Of a DNA stretch of 64,000 bases, positions 11,927-19,300 are shown in pieces. The DNA is from Myxococcales bacterium. Lineage in GTDB: Bacteria; Myxococcota_A; Polyangia; Polyangiales; JAFGIB01. Where the stretch lies: NCBI GenBank assembly GCA_029880325.1, contig JAOUOP010000013.1, positions 62,001 to 126,000 of the forward strand. The letters are read 5' to 3'. A program made the translations under genes and the position numbers. The notes under the pieces were generated by a model, which ran no database searches, was not told where the DNA came from, and saw nothing but the letters and a program-made list of their open reading frames with translations. Position 1 is the stretch's first letter. The number at the start of each line of letters is the position of its first letter.

Positions 11927-12150
11927 TCAACCCTCAGGTATCACCTCACCACAGGCAGGATCGGCCCGGCCTGCCCACGAAAGCCCCAGGGCATCCAGCT
12001 CCCCACACCCACCCACATCAAACCGCCAACGCTGGCTGAGTGGGGACTTCGCTCCATTGATCTCGGCCACGCTGACCACGGCGCAGCTGGCCTCAACGTT
12101 GACATGCACCGGCCGCTGCAATACCCCGGGGTCCCGAAAACCACGTCGGA
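11927..12150 (-). other. Possible remnant of a small coding sequence
   Basis: One minus-strand frame reads like real protein for ~65 codons. It has no codon-bias artefact look, two Cys pairs, and stretches such as AEINGAKSPLSQRWRF and GELDALGLSWAGRADPACG, then stops at 11927. No convincing start or ribosome site is present. Upstream it runs into the start of the peroxidase gene. It may be the decayed 3' end of a gene preceding the DUF1592 gene. Family not recognised. Confidence 0.25.
12099..12127 (+). promoter_or_regulatory. Promoter-like sequence of the peroxidase gene
   Basis: A perfect TTGACA (12099-12104), a 17-bp spacer and TACCCC (12122-12127, a weak -10) lie 35 bp before the ATG at 12163. 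The -35 is good and the -10 poor. Confidence 0.3.
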
Positions 12151-12162
12151 GGACCTCGACCG

Positions 12163-13275
12163 ATGCAGACCCCTCGCCTATTGCTTGCAGCCGCCGCATG
12201 GCTGCCGATCGCGACAGCCGCTTGCAGCAAGCCGGCCGAACCGCCCCCACCCACCGAGCCGGCCCAGCCCGAAGCCCCCGCCGAGCCGGGTGTCGCTGCG
12301 GAACCTGAAAAGCCGGCGCGCCACCCCGCCCTCGGCGCCTTCCAGCCCTTGCCCGAGGAAATGGGTTCACCGGACAACCCGGTCACGCCCGAAAAAATCA
12401 CCCTGGGGCGCATGCTCTACTTCGACGCGCGTCTATCGAAGAACCACGACGTCTCCTGCAACAGCTGCCACGGCCTCGACACCTACGGCGTCGACAGCAA
12501 GCCCACCTCCAGCGGTCACAAGGGCCAGCTCGGCGGTCGCAATGCGCCCACCGTCTACAACGCCGGTGGCCATCTTTCGCAGTTCTGGGACGGTCGCGCC
12601 AAGGACCTGGAAGAGCAGGCCAAGGGGCCGCCGCTCAATCCCATCGAGATGGCCATGGCCGACGCCGCCGCCGTCGAAAAGGTACTGACCTCGATCCCGG
12701 GCTACGAACCGCTCTTCAAGGCCGCCTTCCCGGGCGAAGAAAAGCCCATCACCTTCGACAACATGGCCAAGGCCATCGGCGCCTTCGAACGCAAGCTGCT
12801 GACACCGTCGAAGTGGGATGACTACCTGAAGGGCAACGACGACGCGCTCAACGACGCCGAAAAGGCCGGCTTCGCCGCCTTCATCGACGCCGGCTGCCAG
12901 GCCTGCCACTCCGGCCCCTACGTGGGCGGCGGGCTCTACCAGAAGCTCGGCCTGATCAAGCCCTGGCCCAACCAAAAGGATCAGGGCCGCTTCGACGTGA
13001 CCAAGAACGAGGGCGAGAAGATGATGTTCAAGGTCTCCTCGCTGCGAAACATCGAAAAGACCGCGCCCTATTTCCACGACGGCAGCGAGGCTTCGCTGGA
13101 CAACGCGATCAAGATGATGGCCAGCCACCAGAGCGGCAAGGAACTGGACGCGGCCGCCATCGCCTCGATCAAGACTTTCCTGGCGACGCTCACGGGCCCA
13201 CTACCCGAGGACTACATCAAGCAGCCGGCGCTGCCCGAAAGCGGCCCCGACACGCCCAAGCCCGATCCCAGCTGA
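12163..13275 (+). CDS. Di-haem cytochrome-c peroxidase (MauG/CCP family) lipoprotein
   Basis: 370 residues. The signal peptide ends ATAAC (lipidated Cys21), then a Pro/Glu-rich linker to ~residue 60. Two haem c motifs are seen: CNSCH (Cys99, Cys102, His103) and CQACH (Cys245, Cys248, His249). Family blocks GGRNAPTVYNA, FWDGRAKDLEEQA, GPPLNPIEMAM and FKVSSLRNIEKTAPYFHDG are also present. Known role: reduction of H2O2 to water in the periplasm with electrons from cytochrome c. Lipid anchoring through a long linker would tether it to a membrane. A GAGGAC ribosome site lies 9 bp before the ATG. It ends just before the poly-G tract. Confidence 0.92.
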   Translation: MQTPRLLLAAAAWLPIATAACSKPAEPPPPTEPAQPEAPAEPGVAAEPEKPARHPALGAFQPLPEEMGSPDNPVTPEKITLGRMLYFDARLSKNHDVSCNSCHGLDTYGVDSKPTSSGHKGQLGGRNAPTVYNAGGHLSQFWDGRAKDLEEQAKGPPLNPIEMAMADAAAVEKVLTSIPGYEPLFKAAFPGEEKPITFDNMAKAIGAFERKLLTPSKWDDYLKGNDDALNDAEKAGFAAFIDAGCQACHSGPYVGGGLYQKLGLIKPWPNQKDQGRFDVTKNEGEKMMFKVSSLRNIEKTAPYFHDGSEASLDNAIKMMASHQSGKELDAAAIASIKTFLATLTGPLPEDYIKQPALPESGPDTPKPDPS

Positions 13276-13336
13276 TCGCGGCGGCGCTGCCGCTGTCCAT
13301 GGGCGAGCGATCGTCATGGATGGCGGCGGCGGGCGA

Positions 13337-13387
<51 letters not shown>

Positions 13388-13404
13388 AGAAGTGCGGGGG
13401 ACTT

Positions 13405-14301
13405 TCAGAACTCGAAGGCCGTAGCTTCTTCGAGCCGGTAGTCGCCGTCGCGATAGCCACCGGCGGTCGCGCGCACGCGCTCGGCCTCCACGTCGAAGAG
13501 CCAGAAGCCCTCGCGGCCTTCGCAGGTGGTGGAGCCGGCGCAGAAAAGGTGGGCCGGAGCACTCGGCGGACTGAGCCGAAAGCGATCGTGGATGTGGCCG
13601 TGGAGGATGGCCAGCCGCGGCGCCGGGGCGCAGGCGGCCAGCAGTTCGTCGGCGTTTTCGAGCCCGTGGCTGTAGCGATCGGGACTGCCGTCGCTGCGGC
13701 GGGGCGCGTAGTGGGTGATCAGGAAGAGATTGCGGCGTTGCAGCTCGGGCTCGCCGAGCAGCCGGCCCAGTTCACGGATCTGCGCCTCGGGGATGCGCCC
13801 GCTTGAACGCCAGGGCTGGGGGTTCGGACGCGCGCTGTTGACCGCGATCACCGCCAGCGAGTCGCCGAAGAGCCGCACCGCCGGCCAGACGCCGGGCTCG
13901 GTCCCTGCCAGCCCATTCTGGCCCGTGAGCAGCGGCCCGAAGACGCGCTCGACGCGGCGATCGGCGACCGCGTCGGGCATGTAGACATCGTGATTGCCCG
14001 GCACCGTGAACAGCCCCAGGGGACGGCGGGTCAGGGGCGCGATGGCCTCGCGCGCCGCCCGCAGCTCCGGCTCGGTGCCCAGGGTCGTGTAGTCCCCGGT
14101 ACCCAGCACCAGGTCCACCTCCTGGGCCGCGGCGAAGTCGGCCAGTTGGGCGAGCTTGGTGCGAGCCTCAATGAAATGCTGGCGCCGCCTGAGGGCCAGG
14201 TTGGCCCCGCCGAGCAGACGCTTGTTCAGCATCTGGCGCCAGGGCATGGCGCGCAGGGGGAAATCGACGTGTACGTCGCTGAAGTGCAGCACGCGCAGCA
14301 T
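13405..14301 (-). CDS. Calcineurin-like metallophosphoesterase
   Basis: 298 residues with all motifs of the fold in order: FSDVHVD (DxH) at the N-terminus, LGTGDYT (GD), VPGNHDVY (GNHD), LITHYAPRR and LHGHIHDRF (GHxH). These residues bind two metals and hydrolyse phosphoesters. No signal peptide, so cytosolic. Substrate cannot be deduced (phosphodiesters such as cAMP, nucleotides or UDP-sugars are all possible). It reads toward the poly-G tract and ends with a non-conserved tail EEATAFEF. The upstream neighbour is the rplM-rpsI operon with ~80 bp between. Confidence 0.88.
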   Translation of the reverse strand: MLRVLHFSDVHVDFPLRAMPWRQMLNKRLLGGANLALRRRQHFIEARTKLAQLADFAAAQEVDLVLGTGDYTTLGTEPELRAAREAIAPLTRRPLGLFTVPGNHDVYMPDAVADRRVERVFGPLLTGQNGLAGTEPGVWPAVRLFGDSLAVIAVNSARPNPQPWRSSGRIPEAQIRELGRLLGEPELQRRNLFLITHYAPRRSDGSPDRYSHGLENADELLAACAPAPRLAILHGHIHDRFRLSPPSAPAHLFCAGSTTCEGREGFWLFDVEAERVRATAGGYRDGDYRLEEATAFEF

Positions 14302-14379
14302 GACGGCCGCGATCCTACCGAGAAGGCCCGCTGCAAAGCCAGCGGCTGCGAAGCCAGCAGCCCCAAAAGAGGCTGCGAC

Positions 14380-14778
14380 TCAGCGCTTGCTGTACTGGTA
14401 CTTCTTGCGCGCGCCGGGCTGACCGGGCTTCTTGCGCTCTTTCTTGCGCGCGTCGCGGGTCAAAAAGCCCGCCTTCTTCAGCGCGCCGCGCAGCTCGGCG
14501 TCGTACTCGAGCAGGGCGCGCGAGATGCCGTGGCGAACCGCGCCAGCCTGGCCCGACTCGCCGCCACCGCAAACGTTGACGCTCACGTCCAGCTGCTCGT
14601 CGCGCTCCACCAGCTCGAGCGCCTGGCGCGCGATCATCTGGGAGGTCTTGCGCGAGAAAAATTGGTCCAGGGGACGGCCGTTGACCGAAATCTGCCCCGT
14701 GCCCGGTTGGAGGAAAACGCGGGCGATGGCGTTCTTGCGCTTGCCCGTGCCGTAGGCCTTGCCGTGAATCGTGGTCAT
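14380..14778 (-). CDS. rpsI: 30S ribosomal protein S9
   Basis: 132 residues, typical uS9. It opens with [18 protein letters not shown] and ends with the conserved basic tail [17 protein letters not shown], whose last Lys-Arg reaches the P-site t[15 protein letters not shown] and [10 protein letters not shown] are also present. It lies 9 bp after rplM on the same strand, the usual bacterial rplM-rpsI operon, driven by the promoter at 15270-15298. Confidence 0.98.
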   Translation of the reverse strand: MTTIHGKAYGTGKRKNAIARVFLQPGTGQISVNGRPLDQFFSRKTSQMIARQALELVERDEQLDVSVNVCGGGESGQAGAVRHGISRALLEYDAELRGALKKAGFLTRDARKKERKKPGQPGARKKYQYSKR

Positions 14779-14787
14779 GCGCTGCTC

Positions 14788-15222
14788 TTACAGACGGATG
14801 GTCAATGCTTCGGGCTGCTGCGCCGAGTGGGGATGGGTCGCGCCGGTGTAGACCTTCAACTTGGTCGCCAGCTTGCGCCCCAGGCGGTTCTTGGGGAGCA
14901 TCCCTCGCACGGCCTTCTGGACAGCCAGCTCAGGGCGGTTGTCCATGATCCAAGCGTAGGGGCGCTCTTTAAAGCCGCCGGGAGCACCGGAGTGGCTGCG
15001 GTACAGCTTCTTTTGCAGCTTGTCGCCGGTGAGCTTGACGCGCTCGGCGTTGACGACGATGACGAAGTCACCGGCATCCATGTGGGGGGTGAAGCTCGGC
15101 TTGTGCTTGCCGCGCAAGACCGATGCAATATTCGAAGCCAGCCGACCGAGGGGCTGATCGGTGGCATCCACCACCCACCATTTGCGGTCCACCTCGCTGG
15201 CCTTGGCGCTACGGGTCGTCAT
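14788..15222 (-). CDS. rplM: 50S ribosomal protein L13
   Basis: 144 residues, typical uL13: [17 protein letters not shown] at the start, [32 protein letters not shown], and the C-terminal [21 protein letters not shown] and THPHSAQQP. It is the first gene of the rplM-rpsI operon. Confidence 0.98.
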   Translation of the reverse strand: MTTRSAKASEVDRKWWVVDATDQPLGRLASNIASVLRGKHKPSFTPHMDAGDFVIVVNAERVKLTGDKLQKKLYRSHSGAPGGFKERPYAWIMDNRPELAVQKAVRGMLPKNRLGRKLATKLKVYTGATHPHSAQQPEALTIRL

Positions 15223-15269
15223 GGGTAAAAACCGTGTCGATTCGGCCTCTGGGGCCGAGCGGGTGCGGT

Positions 15270-15298
15270 GTAGTAGCCGCGAGCCCCGGCACTGTCAA
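15270..15298 (-). promoter_or_regulatory. rplM-rpsI promoter
   Basis: On the minus strand, a perfect -35 TTGACA (15293-15298), a 17-bp spacer and TACTAC (15270-15275), giving a ~40-nt leader before the rplM ATG at 15222. It lies in the divergent gap with the gene at 15448. Confidence 0.55.
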
Positions 15299-15447
15299 GC
15301 AAGCATCGGCAGACGACTTGCCTTCGGGCCGGCCCACCCGCACGATCGGGGGTGCGTCGACGGTGGCCGCCGCCGGCTCGTGGCGGGGCGGCGGTGAATC
15401 GGGTGACGCCGCCAGCCGTCCCACTCCAGACCCAACCAGGAGTTCCC

Positions 15448-15990
15448 ATGACCTCCATCGCCCGCGACCCCCGGCCCCTGGCCCTATTGCTGCCTCTGCT
15501 CTTCAGCAGCGCGGGCGGCGCCCAGGGCAGCGCCAAGCTGAATTGCAAAATCACGGAAAACGGGGAAAGCGCGACGGGCACGGTGGTGCTGCTGGCCGGC
15601 GATCGCGAGGTGGCCCGCGGCAGCTGTGGCAGGGTGCTTTCGGCCGCGCCGGGCGAATATACGGCCGTCTTGGGCCTGGACGGGGCCCTCGACAGCCCGG
15701 AGCAACGCCACAAGGTCGAGCTCCAGTCCTCGGGGCCGGCCGAGGTGGCGGCGGACTTCTCCACCGGCGAGCTTTCGGTCAACATCATGCGCCAGCAGAA
15801 GCGGGCTGCCGGCATGGCGGTGATCCGCCGGGGCGGCAAGCAGGTCGGCACCCTGGGCAGCGGTGTTTCGGCGCACCTGAGCGCGGGGCGCTACGAGGTC
15901 GTGGCCCGCTACCGCAGCGCCGAAAAGCGCTTCGAGGCGGTGCAAATCGAGCGCGGCAAGAAGATCGTGCTCGACGCCGACTTCGAGTGA
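15448..15990 (+). CDS. Secreted protein with two beta-sandwich-like halves, function unknown
   Basis: 180 residues with an N-terminal signal peptide (hydrophobic PLALLLPLLFSSAG, cleavage near GGAQG). The mature part reads as two similar beta-rich segments. One ends APGEYTAVLGLDG and the other SAGRYEVVARYRSAEKRF, the latter resembling PEGA or carboxypeptidase-regulatory domains, in which small ligands or partners are presented at the envelope. The ATG at 15448 has a good AGGAG site 6 bp upstream. It is followed after 45 bp by another envelope gene on the same strand. No family assigned. Confidence 0.7.
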   Translation: MTSIARDPRPLALLLPLLFSSAGGAQGSAKLNCKITENGESATGTVVLLAGDREVARGSCGRVLSAAPGEYTAVLGLDGALDSPEQRHKVELQSSGPAEVAADFSTGELSVNIMRQQKRAAGMAVIRRGGKQVGTLGSGVSAHLSAGRYEVVARYRSAEKRFEAVQIERGKKIVLDADFE

Positions 15991-16035
15991 TCGAGCCGTT
16001 GTCAGCGCGCGCGGGGCGGTGTCACGCTGCGCGCC

Positions 16036-16587
16036 GTGTACGCCCTTGCCCAAGCGAGTCGGGCTGGCTCGCGTAATGCACTTGCCCCGAACCGCCTCGC
16101 CATCGTGGCCGTGCTCGTGGCGATGGCCCTGGGCGGCTGCGCCCACGACGCGCCCGCGCACCGGCGCCTCGAGCCCCCCGTCGAGCTGACCCTGATCGAC
16201 ACCGACGGCGGCGCGCGCTCGCTCGGCGCCATGCGCGGGCGCCCGCTGCTGCTCTTCGTCTTCGCCACCTATGACGACGCCTCGCAGCTGGCGCTGGCGC
16301 CGCTGACGAGCTTCGTACGGCGCCATCCGGAGATCCCGGTGCTCGGCATCGCGGCCCAGCCCGATCCCGAGCGCCTGCTGAAGCTCTTCGGCGAGGCCCT
16401 GGACCTACCCTTCCCCCTTGCCTACGAGCCGCAAAACCGCGTGGTGAGTGGTGAGAGCCAGCTGGGCGAGATCCCTGCGGTGCCCAGCTACCTGCTGCTC
16501 GACGCCGAAGGACGCATCATCGACCGTGCCGTGGGCGCCCTGGACGGCGAGGGGCTCGAGAACTTCGTCACGCCCGTCTCGGAATAA
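16036..16587 (+). CDS. Thioredoxin-fold lipoprotein lacking the CxxC motif
   Basis: 183 residues from a GTG start. The signal peptide ends ALGGC (lipobox). The rest resembles AhpC/TSA or TlpA: PPVELTLIDTDG, an RPLLLFVFATYDDAS segment exactly where WCxxC would be, VPSYLLLDAEGRI and a final helix. The active-site cysteines are absent, so a normal thiol-disulfide reaction is not possible. The fold may serve binding. It converges with rapZ, with only 18 bp between stops. Confidence 0.7.
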   Translation: MYALAQASRAGSRNALAPNRLAIVAVLVAMALGGCAHDAPAHRRLEPPVELTLIDTDGGARSLGAMRGRPLLLFVFATYDDASQLALAPLTSFVRRHPEIPVLGIAAQPDPERLLKLFGEALDLPFPLAYEPQNRVVSGESQLGEIPAVPSYLLLDAEGRIIDRAVGALDGEGLENFVTPVSE

Positions 16588-16605
16588 AGGTCCGCGAAAG
16601 AGGCG

Positions 16606-17472
16606 TCACTCGGTCACGATGCCCACGTCGCGATGCTCGACGCGCACGCCGCCGGCCTCCACCAGACAGCTGCCGAGGGCCTCGGCCATGGCCACCGAGC
16701 GGTGGCGGCCGCCGGTGCAGCCCACGGCGATGGTCAAGTAGCTCTTGCCCTCGCGCGCGTAGCGCGGCAGCAATTTGCGCAGCAGCGCGCAGAGATCGTC
16801 GAGCAGCTCCACGGCCTCGGGGGCGCCCATCACGAAGTCGGCCACCTCGGACTCGAGGCCGGTGTGGGGCCGCAGCTCGGGCACGAAGTGGGGGTTGGGC
16901 AGGTAGCGAAGATCGAACACCAGATCGGCGTCCACCGGAATGCCGTACTTGAAGCCAAAGGACAGCACGCGGGTGACCATCGGCGAGCTGCGACCGCCGT
17001 GGGCCACGTAGTCCACCAGTGTCCGCCTGAGGTCGTGCACCGACAGCCCCGTGGTATCGATGATCAGGCGCGCCCGGCTGCGCAGCACCGCCACGCGCTC
17101 GCGCTCATCTCGGATCGCCTGCAATAGGTTACCCCCGGGCGCTAGCGGATGGACGCGGCGGGTCTCGCTGAAGCGGCGCACCAGCTCCTCGTCCTGGCTC
17201 TCGAGGAATATCAACTCGACCTCGGAGCCCTCCTGGGTGAGGGCGTCGAGCAATTCGCCGGCGCCCTCCAGGAGCAGTCCCGCGCGCACGTCGATGCCGA
17301 CGGCCACGCGCATGGAACCGCCCTTGCCGGCGAGCAGGGTGAGCAAGTCGGGCACCAGCGCCGGAGGCAGGTTGTCGACGCAGAAAAAACCCAGGTCCTC
17401 GAGCGCCCTGAGGGCACTGCTGCGGCCTGCGCCACTCATGCCCGTGATCACCACCAGATGCAGCGGGTTCAC
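16606..17472 (-). CDS. rapZ: RapZ family nucleotide-binding / RNase adapter protein
   Basis: 288 residues. N-terminal P-loop ITGMSGAGRSSALRALED (Walker A) with FFCVDNLPP, and the C-terminal RapZ domain with FGFKYG, FDLRYLPNPH, TGLESEV and IAVGCTGGRHRSVAMAE. In E. coli RapZ guides RNase E to the small RNA that controls glucosamine-6-phosphate synthase. Homologues in other phyla bind UDP-GlcNAc-related signals and NTPs. Here no phosphotransferase genes are adjacent, so the physiological role is uncertain. The assignment to the family is firm. Confidence 0.93.
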   Translation of the reverse strand: MNPLHLVVITGMSGAGRSSALRALEDLGFFCVDNLPPALVPDLLTLLAGKGGSMRVAVGIDVRAGLLLEGAGELLDALTQEGSEVELIFLESQDEELVRRFSETRRVHPLAPGGNLLQAIRDERERVAVLRSRARLIIDTTGLSVHDLRRTLVDYVAHGGRSSPMVTRVLSFGFKYGIPVDADLVFDLRYLPNPHFVPELRPHTGLESEVADFVMGAPEAVELLDDLCALLRKLLPRYAREGKSYLTIAVGCTGGRHRSVAMAEALGSCLVEAGGVRVEHRDVGIVTE

Positions 17473-17575
17473 GGCCGCGAGGGTAACCGCTCTATCGGCG
17501 CCTGTCGCGCCAGTGATTTGACGGTGGGCGCGGGTCGGCGAGCAGCTGCGATCTCTTGCGGCGGCGGACTCGGGC

Positions 17576-17590
17576 TACAGTGCGGCTGTG
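17576..17590 (+). promoter_or_regulatory. -10 hexamer at 6 nt from a GTG start, likely leaderless
   Basis: TACAGT (17576-17581), then 6 nt, then GTG (17588). Same geometry as at 975, 21042 and 26558. No clear -35. Confidence 0.4.
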
Positions 17591-18817
17591 ACGACGCTGC
17601 GACGTAGGAGTTGGGTCGGGCTGGAGCTGCGCGCCGATGGGCGCGGGCTGGTCGTCGAAGGCGTCGACGCGAACGGACCGGCCATGGACGTGCGCACAGG
17701 GGATCGCCTGTTGGCGATCGATGGCGAGCCGGTGAACGGTCTCGACCAGGTGCGACGGCGCATCGCCGCCCTACCCCGCTCGCGGCCGAGTGCGTTGGGC
17801 CTATTGCGGGACGACCGCGAGCTGACGCTGGAGCTGACGGCGCAGCCGGCACCGCTGGAGACGCTCTCAAGGGGCCGCATCGAGCTGGACGAAGCCCACT
17901 GGCGAAGTCACCGCCTGCGGCTGATCTGGAGCTGGCCGGCGGTGCCGCCGCCCTACCGCCTGATTTGGCTGGTGCCGGGCGCGACCTGGCTCTCCGAGGA
18001 ACACTTCGACGCGCCCTGGCATCCGCTGCACAAGTTGGTGCAGCAGCTGACCGCTGGCGGCTTGGCCACCTTGCGCGTGGAGCGCAGCGGCCTGGGCGAC
18101 AGCGAGGGGCCGGCCTGTACGGAGCTGGGCCTCGACGCGGAGCTTCAAGGCCTGCTGGCTGCGCGGGCACGCATCGAGCGCCGGCCGGAGTTGCGCGCAG
18201 GCGCCACCCTGCTCTTCGGGCGCAGCCTCGGCGGCATGGTGGTGGCATTGCTGCAGGCGCAGGTGAAGCCGGCGGGTTGCGCCATCTGGGGCAGCTCGGC
18301 GCGGCCTTGGCCCTCGGCGACGCTGGACTCGACCCTGCAGCAATACCGCCTCAGCGGCCTCGGAGCAGAAGCCCTGGAGCGCAAACGCGTGGACCTGGAG
18401 CACCTGCACCAATTGGTCTACGCGCGCGGCCTGACGCCTCGGGAAGCCTTTGAAGCACAGCCGCAGTTGCAGCACCTGGAGCAGGCTGGCTACCGGGGCA
18501 CGCAGATCTTCGGGCGCACGGCGCGCTTTTTTCAGCAGCTGTCGCGCGAGGATGTGGCGGCGGCCTTCGCCAGCTCGCGTGCGCCGCTGCTGTCGCTGCA
18601 CGGCAGCTGCGATTGGTTGAGCTCCCGCACCGACGCCGAGCACATCGCCGCCCTGTGCGCGCCGCACTCGCGTTTCGAGAGCCTGGCAGGCCTCGACCAT
18701 CACGTGCAACTGCGCGAGAGCCTCGAAGGCGCCTACGCGGAGCCCTGGGGCGGCCACTACAGCCCGTTGCTGGGCAAAGCGCTCTTGCGCTTCGCCGACG
18801 ACGTGATGGGCCCGTGA
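17588..18817 (+). CDS. PDZ domain fused to an alpha/beta-hydrolase
   Basis: 409 residues, no signal peptide. Residues ~8-85 form a PDZ-like domain (RTGDRLLAIDGEPVNGLDQV). The rest is an alpha/beta-hydrolase: LVPGATW as oxyanion-side strand, LRVERSGLGDSEG, the nucleophile elbow FGRSLGGMV (Ser), a late Asp in HGSCDWLSS and the final His in LAGLDHHVQ, so the Ser-Asp-His triad looks complete. It is likely a cytosolic esterase or acyl-transfer enzyme whose partner or substrate peptide binds the PDZ domain (inference). GTG start supported by the -10 at 17576. It converges with the gene ending at 18836, with a small hairpin (ACGCC/GGCGT) between the stops. Confidence 0.75.
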   Translation: MTTLRRRSWVGLELRADGRGLVVEGVDANGPAMDVRTGDRLLAIDGEPVNGLDQVRRRIAALPRSRPSALGLLRDDRELTLELTAQPAPLETLSRGRIELDEAHWRSHRLRLIWSWPAVPPPYRLIWLVPGATWLSEEHFDAPWHPLHKLVQQLTAGGLATLRVERSGLGDSEGPACTELGLDAELQGLLAARARIERRPELRAGATLLFGRSLGGMVVALLQAQVKPAGCAIWGSSARPWPSATLDSTLQQYRLSGLGAEALERKRVDLEHLHQLVYARGLTPREAFEAQPQLQHLEQAGYRGTQIFGRTARFFQQLSREDVAAAFASSRAPLLSLHGSCDWLSSRTDAEHIAALCAPHSRFESLAGLDHHVQLRESLEGAYAEPWGGHYSPLLGKALLRFADDVMGP

Positions 18818-18835
18818 ACGACGCCTGTGGGGCGT

Positions 18836-19300
18836 TCAGACCCGGGCGCGCGTCTTGGGGTCGGGAAATACGCCGCCGTAGATCGCCACCACGACAAAAC
18901 CCGCGTCGTCGTCCTCGGCTGGCGCGGCGGCGTCGGCCTGCGCGCTGGCGTCCTCAGTGTTCACCGCTTCACTCGAGCCGGAGTCTTGCAGCGCGGGGCT
19001 GGCGTCGACGCTCGCGTCCGATACCGGCTCGCTGCCGCCGGCGTCGACGGCCTGGGCGTCCGGCGCCTCGGTGCTCTCATTCGAGGTGCAGGCTGCGCCC
19101 GCAGTCGAAGCCAGGATGGCCGCGCGCAGGGCATAGCTGGCCGCCCTCGAACGGGGAATGTGCTTGCCGCCGGGGGCGGACATCTTCAGCTGCTGAATTT
19201 CACTCACACTCAACTGGGCATCACAGAAGGGGCAGCGAGTCTCATTCGTATAGACGTGGCGCTGGCAGCCGCCGCACGGAATCAAGGCGTTTTGGGGCAT
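18836..19300 (-). CDS. Small zinc-ribbon protein with C-terminal AIYGG motif; candidate SPASM-maturase substrate
   Basis: 154 residues. N-terminal zinc ribbon: CGGC (Cys9, Cys12) and CPFC (Cys23, Cys26). Then a Ser/Ala/Leu hydrophobic segment (~55-70) ending AGAAC, which could be a membrane anchor or lipobox. An Asp/Ala/Ser-rich linker (~75-133) follows, then a short distinct tail VVVAIYGGVFPDPKT. It overlaps the upstream radical SAM/SPASM gene by 19 bp, so it is translationally coupled to it. The leader-linker-short-conserved-tail design next to a SPASM enzyme suggests it is the modified substrate, with the tail as the site. This is inference; the function is unknown. Confidence 0.7.
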   Translation of the reverse strand: MPQNALIPCGGCQRHVYTNETRCPFCDAQLSVSEIQQLKMSAPGGKHIPRSRAASYALRAAILASTAGAACTSNESTEAPDAQAVDAGGSEPVSDASVDASPALQDSGSSEAVNTEDASAQADAAAPAEDDDAGFVVVAIYGGVFPDPKTRARV

